DNA from: Candidatus Brocadiaceae bacterium
Lineage (GTDB): Bacteria; Planctomycetota; Brocadiia; SM23-32
NCBI GenBank assembly: GCA_030615435.1
Contig: JAUWZH010000020.1
Span: 1-17,492 of the forward strand
Length of the DNA: 17,492 nt
Reading direction: 5' to 3'
This document shows positions 1 to 4,976 of the stretch, piece after piece. The notes under the pieces were generated by a model. It ran no database searches and was not told the origin of the DNA. It worked only from the letters and a program-made list of their open reading frames with translations. The translations under genes were made by a program, and so were the position numbers. Positions within the stretch are counted from its first letter, which is position 1; each line of letters begins with the position of its first letter.

Positions 1-221
1 AGGAGCGGTTCCTGGAGAGGGTCTTCAGCGTGTTCGAGCGCCTGCACCCGAAGGACGAGTATGAAGGCAGCGGAGTGGGGCTGGCGCTGTGCGAGAAGAT
101 CGTGCAGAGGCACGGAGGGAGGATCTGGGCGGAGTCGCAGGTGGGCGAAGGGAGCACGTTCTACTTTACTCTCAAGGCGAGCGCGGAACGCGGAAGGCGG
201 AACTCGGAAAGAACAAAATGA
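1..221 (+). CDS. Sensor histidine kinase, C-terminal end (partial, enters from the left edge)
   Basis: Only the last ~73 codons of this gene are inside the window. They read as the end of a HATPase_c domain: VFERLHPKDEYEGSGVGLAL carries the G2-type ATP-lid glycines, followed by LCEKIVQRHGGRIWAES and GEGSTFYFTL, the usual closing strand. The RLHPKDEY...GSGVGLAL wording is typical of phytochrome-type or PAS/GAF hybrid kinases that phosphorylate a small Rcp1-like regulator, and such a regulator fragment follows at ~612. The family normally stops soon after FYFTL. Here the last ~12 residues (ERGRRNSERTK and neighbours) are encoded by a repeat array at 183-210, so the original C-terminus seems to have been replaced. 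The stop overlaps the next start as ATGA. Sensor domains and the phosphorylated His lie outside the window. Confidence 0.9.
   Translation, partial: ERFLERVFSVFERLHPKDEYEGSGVGLALCEKIVQRHGGRIWAESQVGEGSTFYFTLKASAERGRRNSERTK
183..210 (+). repeat. Left heptamer array flanking the four-helix-bundle gene
   Basis: Four tandem 7-mers: GCGGAAC, GCGGAAG, GCGGAAC, TCGGAAA. Bases 191-209 match the reverse complement of 573-591 at 18 of 19 positions, so this array and the one at 570-604 form an imperfect inverted repeat around one small gene. The array lies inside the kinase reading frame and ends 7 bp before the next ATG. Seen directly. The role as a cassette boundary is inferred. Confidence 0.8.
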
Positions 222-571
222 AAGAAGACGAATTGAGAAAAAGGACTCAGGATTTCGCTCTCAGAGTGATTAGGCTGGCGAATGCCCTCCCTAATACCCC
301 CGAGGGTCGAGTCATCTGCAATCAGCTTCTGCGTTGCGGAACGAGCGTCGGTGCGAACTACCGCGCTGCCAAGCGTGCGAAGTCAACGGCAGATTTCATC
401 AACAAGATGGGAACCGTGGAGGAAGAAACAGACGAATCAATGTACTGGATAGAGTTGATTGTTGAGGCCGCATTGATGAGTCAGAAGCGAGTCTCGAGCC
501 TTTACAACGAAGCCAACGAGATTCTGTCCATGACGGTCTCTTCCATCAAGACGGCAAAGAAGCGCCGCTGA
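218..571 (+). CDS. Four-helix-bundle protein (23S rRNA intervening-sequence type)
   Basis: This 117-residue protein matches the IVS-type four-helix-bundle family, of which some members are encoded inside 23S rRNA intervening sequences and which is structurally related to the Avd proteins of diversity-generating retroelements. Diagnostic pieces are LRKRTQDFALRVIRL at the start, LRCGTSVGANYRAAKRAKS near residues 38-56, and DFINKMGTVEEETDESMYWIEL after that. The biochemical role of stand-alone members is not established; basic, nucleic-acid-binding scaffolds are one idea. The start at 218 is chosen because the family begins at about this residue and because its ATG overlaps the kinase stop. The frame is open further upstream, but that reading runs through kinase sequence. 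Inverted heptamer arrays sit on both sides, and its stop codon lies in the right-hand array. It separates a kinase from its truncated regulator, so it looks like an inserted cassette rather than an operon member. Confidence 0.88.
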   Translation: MKEDELRKRTQDFALRVIRLANALPNTPEGRVICNQLLRCGTSVGANYRAAKRAKSTADFINKMGTVEEETDESMYWIELIVEAALMSQKRVSSLYNEANEILSMTVSSIKTAKKRR

Positions 572-604
572 GTTCCGAGTTCCGACTTCCGAGCTCCACG
601 TTCC
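570..604 (+). repeat. Right heptamer array flanking the four-helix-bundle gene
   Basis: Five tandem 7-mers: GAGTTCC, GAGTTCC, GACTTCC, GAGCTCC, ACGTTCC. They are inverted relative to the array at 183-210, sharing the core TTCCGAGTTCCG, one mismatch, then CTTCCG. The array starts inside the TGA stop of the four-helix-bundle gene. Recognisable response-regulator sequence begins within about 10-15 bp after it. Confidence 0.8.
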
Positions 605-611
605 ACCTCAC

Positions 612-892
612 CCTCAGCGCCGAGGCCCGGGCTGATCCTCCTCGACCTGAACATGCCCCGCCTCGACGGGCGCAAAGCGCTCAAGCGGATCAAGGAGGAC
701 CCGGAGCTGCGCCGCATCCCCGTGGTGATTCTCACCACTTCCAGCGACGAGGCCGACGTGCTCAACTGCTACGACAACGGCGCGAACACCTACATCATCA
801 AGCCCGTTGAGTTCGAGAAGTTCCTCAAGGCCGTCATAACGCTCGGCCAGTACTGGTTTTTCACTGCAGAGATCCCGGACGAGGGCCTGTGA
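612..892 (+). pseudogene. Response regulator (Rcp1/CheY-like), N-terminal half missing
   Basis: From about 612 the frame reads APRPGLILLDLNMPRLDG, then IPVVILTTSS, a YDNGANTYIIKPVEF switch region and a final GQYWF. That is the second half of a single-domain Rcp1-type receiver: the phospho-acceptor Asp in LLDLNMP, the Thr of ILTTSS and the Lys of IKPV are all present. Missing are the first ~55-60 residues, including the two N-terminal acidic residues of the Mg site, and there is no start codon before ATG 653. That ATG lies after the acceptor Asp, so a protein started there would not be phosphorylatable. The fragment follows the repeat array at 570-604 in the same frame as the four-helix-bundle gene. 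It is most simply a remnant of the kinase's partner cut by the cassette. A functional copy elsewhere is possible. Confidence 0.82.
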
Positions 893-1063
893 GGCCTCTC
901 CGGAGTGCAGTTGCTTTCGCTTCGCGGACGAGAGGGCCGAAGCTGAGAGGTTGGCACGGGTGCAGCCCTTGAGGTTCCTGCACCAGGCCGGCGCTGCGGA
1001 ACCCTGCAACCGGTTTCCGGGATTCCGCCACCTGTGCCGCGTGCCGGATCCGCCTCCTGACTG

Positions 1064-1082
1064 CCGGCCACCGACGGGCCGG
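1064..1082 (-). terminator. Possible weak hairpin after the NlpD-like gene
   Basis: CCGGCC at 1064-1069 pairs with GGCCGG at 1077-1082 around a 7-base loop, starting 3 bp past the stop of the minus-strand lipoprotein gene. There is no T-tract on the transcript side, so it is at best a weak or factor-dependent end. The rest of 893-1085 shows nothing else I can name. Confidence 0.25.
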
Positions 1083-1085
1083 GGA

Positions 1086-1868
1086 TTACGGCAGGTACTT
1101 CAGCGGATCAACGGGGCGTTCGTCCTTGAAGAACCTGAGCGCCAGTTCGGGCCGTGCGGCCGCGCCGCTGGAGCCCACCGTACCGATCCGCTGCCCCTTG
1201 CGCACTTTCTGCCCCTCTTTGACCTCGATGCGAGCGAGCTGAGCGTACCAGCTCACGACCTTGCCGCCGTGCCGCACGGCGACTACGTTGCCCCATCCCG
1301 TCCGCCGGCCGGGCCGCGCCCTGACGCAGCAGATGACCGTCCCGGCGGCCACCGAGCAGACCTCAGTCGCGGGCGGAGCGGCGATCCCGATGCCCGGTTC
1401 CTCCAGACCGCGAACCGGCTCGCTGTAGCGCCGGGTCAGCGTGCCGCCGGTCGGCCACCAGAAAGGATGGGCAGGCCTGCCCCTGTGCAGCGACTCGCGG
1501 GAGACCCCGAGGACCTCGTGCCCTGACGAGGTGCCCGGGCGCTCCTGCTCCGGCCGGGGCCGGCGCGGGACGGAACCGCTGGCGAGGTGAACCGGGATGA
1601 GCAGCACCCGGCCGACCTCCAGGTCCTCCGGCGAACAGGGGTTGTCCTTCAGTATCTCTTGCCAGGGCACGCCGAACTTCGCGCCGATGGAGACGAGCGT
1701 GTCACCTTTCCGCACGCGGTATGCCTCGCACTTGTAGCGGCTCACTCGTCTCGGCGGCACGTCGGCCGTGCGGGGAGGTGATTGCGGCGGGGATGTACAG
1801 CCGAAGAGCACCGAAACGCCAAGAACGGCCCCAAAAAGGGGGCAAAATCGCGCTGACATGACAGCCAC
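1086..1868 (-). CDS. NlpD-like lipoprotein: LysM plus degenerate LytM (M23) domain
   Basis: A 260-residue lipoprotein with a hydrophobic signal and lipobox LFGC (Cys24), a Pro-rich linker, a LysM peptidoglycan-binding domain at ~49-92 (YRVRKGDTLVSIGAKFGVPW), a basic Pro-rich linker, and a LytM/M23 fold at ~135-258 that ends VDPLKYLP. The zinc ligands of active M23 peptidases are gone. Where GIDIAAP is usual this protein has GIGIAAP (Gly161), the matching His is absent, and the HLHFE motif is replaced by ELALRF. The layout and tail match NlpD/EnvC-type proteins, which do not cut peptidoglycan themselves but activate cell-wall amidases during division. That role is inferred here; no amidase gene is nearby. 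The start is GTG 1868, with GAGG 4 bp upstream; ATG 1859 is an alternative and would still keep the signal. The gene stands alone, divergent from the region-3 operon. Confidence 0.88.
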   Translation of the reverse strand: MAVMSARFCPLFGAVLGVSVLFGCTSPPQSPPRTADVPPRRVSRYKCEAYRVRKGDTLVSIGAKFGVPWQEILKDNPCSPEDLEVGRVLLIPVHLASGSVPRRPRPEQERPGTSSGHEVLGVSRESLHRGRPAHPFWWPTGGTLTRRYSEPVRGLEEPGIGIAAPPATEVCSVAAGTVICCVRARPGRRTGWGNVVAVRHGGKVVSWYAQLARIEVKEGQKVRKGQRIGTVGSSGAAARPELALRFFKDERPVDPLKYLP

Positions 1869-2024
1869 TGCACCTCAAAAGACCAGTCAGAGAGCACTGT
1901 TGCGCAACGACGCGGTCCCGGGAGGGCACTATGTTAGCGGGAAGGAAGGGGGGGAATCAAATCTTTCCCTCGGCGGTGAAGGGGCGGTCGAGGGCACGAG
2001 AAGGCCGCCCGGGCGGGCAGGAGG

Positions 2025-2053
2025 TTGCAGAGAATGGGCCTCGCGGATAGAAT
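2025..2053 (+). promoter_or_regulatory. Putative sigma70-type promoter for the H-like/asd operon
   Basis: TTGCAG (2025-2030), a 17-bp spacer and TAGAAT (2048-2053, 5 of 6 to consensus) lie about 45 bp before the first gene. A perfect 12-bp GC palindrome, CCGCCCGGGCGG (2005-2016), sits just upstream of the -35 and could be an operator. The -35 is poor (3 of 6). The rest of the 1869-2096 divergent gap also holds the 10-bp palindrome GTTGCGCAAC (1899-1908) near the NlpD-like start. Confidence 0.4.
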
Positions 2054-2096
2054 GGGAACGATTCCTAAGGCTCAAGCAAGCGTGGGGTTAGGAGCA

Positions 2097-2492
2097 ATGG
2101 TGCCTGAGGATCGCACTTATACGCGCAACCACGAGTGGGTGAAGCTGGACGCGGCGATCGTCCTGATGGGCGTTACGGCGCCTCTGCTGGAGGCCCTGGG
2201 TCCGCTGGTTGCCGTGGAGCTGCCGGTTCCTGGGGACGAGATGATGCTGGGCGTGTCGCTCGGCGCCATCGAGGGCCTCGAAACTATCCACGAGATAATG
2301 CCGCCGGCAGATGCGACGATTCTGGAGGTCAACACCGGACTTGAGTGGGATCTGGACACTCTGGCGCGCGATCCGTATGGCGAGGGCTGGTTGATGAAGA
2401 TCAAGGTCCACGAGCCCGATCAGCTTCGCAATCTGCTCCCTGCGGGAATGTACTGGAACCTGTGCAAGAAGCAGTGGGGGGAGCGAGAATAA
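2097..2492 (+). CDS. Glycine-cleavage H-protein-like protein lacking the lipoyl lysine
   Basis: About 131 residues, the usual H-protein length, and alignable end to end: VPEDRTYTRNHEWV at the start, a VELPVPGDE strand, the lipoyl hairpin region, VEVN-like LEVN at 76-79, and the highly conserved DPYGEGWLMKIK at 92-102. At the tip of the hairpin, where family members carry a lipoylated Lys (usually E-S-x-K-A), this protein reads AIEGLETIHEI, with Glu62 (codon gaa) at the Lys position. It therefore cannot carry lipoate in the usual way and cannot be a normal GcvH. The start is ATG 2097, with GTG 2100 as an alternative that gives better spacing (5 bp) from AGGAG at 2090-2094. The stop is 3 bp before the next gene, so the two are surely co-transcribed. 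Function is unknown: a repurposed H-fold or a decaying paralogue. Confidence 0.85.
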   Translation: MVPEDRTYTRNHEWVKLDAAIVLMGVTAPLLEALGPLVAVELPVPGDEMMLGVSLGAIEGLETIHEIMPPADATILEVNTGLEWDLDTLARDPYGEGWLMKIKVHEPDQLRNLLPAGMYWNLCKKQWGERE

Positions 2493-2495
2493 GCC

Positions 2496-3518
2496 TTGAG
2501 CAATGAAAGGTACAGCGTTGGCGTCGTGGGGGCGGGACTGGTCGGCGAGGAACTCGTCCGGGTGCTCGAGCAGCGGGAGTTCCCGATGAAAGAATTGCGC
2601 ATTATGGCGCGCTCGGAGCGCACACAGGAACTCGCCGGCAGACCGCGGGACGTCATCGCCGCCTGCCAGGAGGCATTCGACGGGCTCGACATAGCGCTTT
2701 TCGCGGGGACTGAGGGGGTCTCGGGGGCGTCTCAGCTGTACGGCTGGCGTGCCGTGGAGAGGGGCGTCTTCGTGGTGGACAACGGGAAGGATTTCCGCAT
2801 GGATGAGCGCGTGCCGCTGGTGGTTCCCGAGGTTAATGCTGATGCCATAAAAGCACATCAAGGCTTTGTGGCAAATCCGAATTGCAGCACGATTCAGATG
2901 GTCGTGGCGCTGGCGCCGCTGCACCGGGAAGCTGTCATAAAGCGTGTAATAGTAAGCACTTATCAGGCAGTTAGCGGCACGGGAAGGTCCGGCCTCGACG
3001 CCCTTTCCAGCCAGCGGCGGGCGGCAGTTGAAGGCGGGAGAACTCAGCTCGGTCCGTACGCCCACCCCATCTATGACAACGTGATTCCTGAAATCGGCGA
3101 CCCGAAGGATGAGATGCCCGGCTACTACAGCGAAGAGCTCAAGATGGTCCTGGAGACCCGGAAGATACTCGGATGCCCAAACCTGCCCGTCAGTGCCACC
3201 TGCGTTCGGGTGCCGGTGGCGATGAGCCACAGCGAGGCAATCAACGCCGAGTTCGAGCGGGATATTTCCCCCGAGGACGCGCGGGACATTCTCGCCCGGG
3301 CGCCCGGGGTGACCGTCGTGGATGATCCGGAGAACTCCGAGTACCCCCTCGCCCTCGATGCGGCCGGGCAGGACGCTGTCTATGTGGGCCGCATCCGCAA
3401 GGACCCTTCTCAGCCCAACACGCTGGACCTGTGGTGCGTCTCGGACAATATCCGCAAGGGCGCGGCGCTCAACGCCGTCCAGATCGCCGAAAAGGCCATC
3501 GAGATGGGCCTGCTTTGA
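2496..3518 (+). CDS. asd: Aspartate-semialdehyde dehydrogenase
   Basis: A 340-residue member of the Asd family, which reduces aspartyl phosphate to aspartate semialdehyde with NADPH on the route to lysine/diaminopimelate, threonine and methionine. Visible are the nucleotide-binding GAGLVG (12-17), the catalytic cysteine in NPNCSTIQM (Cys130), STYQAVSGTGRSG around 154-165, and the substrate-binding Arg/His in RVPVAMSHSEA (Arg238, His245). Family-typical VPLVVPEVN follows the cofactor loop. In that loop, the usual DNSSAFRM appears as DNGKDFRM, an unusual change. The start is TTG 2496, supported by a GGGGGGAG ribosome-binding site inside the end of the upstream gene; the nearby ATG is out of frame. 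It is tightly linked to the H-like gene, an arrangement I do not recognise. A substrate other than aspartyl phosphate is possible but not indicated by the catalytic residues. Confidence 0.92.
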   Translation: MSNERYSVGVVGAGLVGEELVRVLEQREFPMKELRIMARSERTQELAGRPRDVIAACQEAFDGLDIALFAGTEGVSGASQLYGWRAVERGVFVVDNGKDFRMDERVPLVVPEVNADAIKAHQGFVANPNCSTIQMVVALAPLHREAVIKRVIVSTYQAVSGTGRSGLDALSSQRRAAVEGGRTQLGPYAHPIYDNVIPEIGDPKDEMPGYYSEELKMVLETRKILGCPNLPVSATCVRVPVAMSHSEAINAEFERDISPEDARDILARAPGVTVVDDPENSEYPLALDAAGQDAVYVGRIRKDPSQPNTLDLWCVSDNIRKGAALNAVQIAEKAIEMGLL

Positions 3519-3554
3519 GCCTGAGGCCCAATGAGCAATGCCGGCGTCCACCTT

Positions 3555-3569
3555 ATGATCGGCGATCAT
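3555..3569. promoter_or_regulatory. 15-bp palindrome between asd and the C45 hydrolase gene
   Basis: ATGATCG-G-CGATCAT is a perfect inverted repeat centred on 3562. As RNA it could form a 6-bp stem with a GGC triloop, but no T-run follows, so it is a poor terminator. As DNA it resembles a dimeric-repressor site. It lies ~110 bp before the next start. No convincing promoter hexamers were seen beside it. Confidence 0.35.
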
Positions 3570-3681
3570 TTCCGAGCCGATCCTCTCAGCGAAGGCACTC
3601 ACAAACAGGAGAGAGGGCCGCACCGGATGTGTGCGCCGTCTCGGCCCCGATCAGCGCATCCATAAGGAGGGTGTCGTCCAC

Positions 3682-4824
3682 GTGCAAGAACTCACACTGA
3701 GGGGTTCGCCCTTCGACCAGAGCGTGGTGATCGGTGATACGTTCTCTGAGCGCATACGCGCACGGGCCTCTGCCTGTGGGCGGCTCACTCCCGAGTCGGA
3801 GTATCTTTCCGAGGCCGAGCGCGCGAGCGAGTGCCCCGATTCGGACGATTCGATCCTGTACCTCGCCCAATGCGCCGAGCTTCTGTTCTACATCAGGGAG
3901 CATGCCCCGGACCTGATCGAGCTGATGCACGGTGTGGCGCGCGGCGCGGGCTGCACGTTCGAGGAGATCTTTCGTCTGAATTGTCAGCGTGCGATCGCGG
4001 CCACACGACCTCGCGAGGACATCTTCACGAGCTGTTCGGCAGTGGCCGCCAGGACGGATGACGCGGGGATTGTGCTTGCCCGGACAGGCGACTACGAGAT
4101 AGACCCTGCGAAGCCCAAGCCCTTGCTGCCGGGCACGTGGGACAATGACGCTGTGGTGTTTGAGGTCGTGCCGGACAGCGGCATGCGCCACGTTCTTTTC
4201 GGCAGTGCGGAGACCCTGGTGGCGGGCGACGGGATGAATGAGGCCGGGGTTTCTTTCGGCTGCCTGAACCTGCCGTACGGACCCCCAAGGACCGGCGGCG
4301 GCATCCCATATAACCTGGTGGGCCGCGCACTTGTGCAACGTGCGGAGTCCGTCGAGCACGCGGCGCAAATCCTTTCCGGCTGGAGGCAGGCAAGCCGGGC
4401 GAAGTGCTGGCCAGTTGTGGACGCGGCCGGCGGCTGCCTTGCCATCGAGAAGTGCTTCGACCGCACCGGCCTCGTCAGGGCGGCACCGGACGGCGTATTC
4501 GCCCAGGCCAACGACTATCTCTCGCCCGAGCTGCGGGACCTCGCGGACCACAACGAGAGCTCGGCGGATCGCGTTCGCACGCTGCGGGAGTTCATCAGCC
4601 GGGCGCAGGCCCGTGGGGGCGTGACAGTTGCGACAATGGAAGCGGCCGTGCGCCTGCACGCCGAGGCCGGTTCCCTCTGCCGCCACGGGGATGCCGGGCG
4701 CTCCGACACCCTGGGTTTCACGACCTCCGCCGTCCTCTACCTGCCTGAGCAGAGCAAGATGCGCGTGCTCTACGGCGACCATCCGTGCCGGACGCACTTC
4801 CAGGAGCTGACCTTCGATTTCTAG
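3682..4824 (+). CDS. C45-family Ntn hydrolase (acyl-CoA:6-APA acyltransferase-like)
   Basis: A 380-residue protein of the C45/AAT group, whose members self-process to expose an N-terminal Cys and then hydrolyse or transfer amide-linked acyl groups (isopenicillin N acyltransferase, carcinine hydrolase, related amidases). It begins like the family (ELTLRGSPFDQSVVIGDTF), has a helical prosegment, then IFTSCSAVAARTDDAGIVLARTGDYE, where Cys118 is the expected nucleophile exposed by cleavage. GDGMNEAGVSFGCLNLPYG at ~193-211 and ANDYL later are also typical. The start is GTG 3682, chosen because AAGGAGG at 3664-3670 precedes it by 11 bp and because the family starts at ELxGSP; the open frame further upstream has no similarity. 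No signal peptide is visible, so it is probably cytoplasmic. The substrate cannot be told from sequence. The next gene is convergent. Confidence 0.87.
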   Translation: MQELTLRGSPFDQSVVIGDTFSERIRARASACGRLTPESEYLSEAERASECPDSDDSILYLAQCAELLFYIREHAPDLIELMHGVARGAGCTFEEIFRLNCQRAIAATRPREDIFTSCSAVAARTDDAGIVLARTGDYEIDPAKPKPLLPGTWDNDAVVFEVVPDSGMRHVLFGSAETLVAGDGMNEAGVSFGCLNLPYGPPRTGGGIPYNLVGRALVQRAESVEHAAQILSGWRQASRAKCWPVVDAAGGCLAIEKCFDRTGLVRAAPDGVFAQANDYLSPELRDLADHNESSADRVRTLREFISRAQARGGVTVATMEAAVRLHAEAGSLCRHGDAGRSDTLGFTTSAVLYLPEQSKMRVLYGDHPCRTHFQELTFDF

Positions 4825-4976
4825 AGCACCTGTTCTTCGCCTCGAGGACGTAACTGCAAGCATGCGAGCAAGTTAGGCACTTTGCATGCAGGCGCACCTA
4901 TTGCTACTGTGGCAACTTCGACCCGCCTCCGTGTCGGCCGTCTTGCTTTCCCGCGCGCGTGCCCTCCTGCGCGGAC

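Noticed and set aside
183..604. Heptamer arrays considered as a CRISPR or ordinary insertion sequence
   Set aside because: Units are 7 bp with no spacers, no transposase or cas gene is present, and no target duplication is evident.
1086..1868. An active M23 zinc endopeptidase
   Set aside because: The Asp and His ligand positions are replaced, so a catalytic call is not supported.
2097..2492. A normal gcvH of the glycine cleavage system
   Set aside because: No Lys at the lipoylation site and no gcvT or gcvP nearby, so I did not assign the gene symbol.
2088..3623. A 511-codon open frame on the minus strand opposite the H-like gene and asd
   Set aside because: It mirrors the codon pattern of the well-supported plus-strand genes, has no recognisable domain and is rich in Arg, His and Pro as expected for an antisense shadow in GC-rich DNA.
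4951..4974. CCGCGC/GCGCGG hairpin after the DUF4838 gene, plus two GCATGC copies nearby
   Set aside because: There is no T-tract and the GC-rich arms are easily due to chance; the 4825-4976 convergent gap otherwise shows nothing certain.
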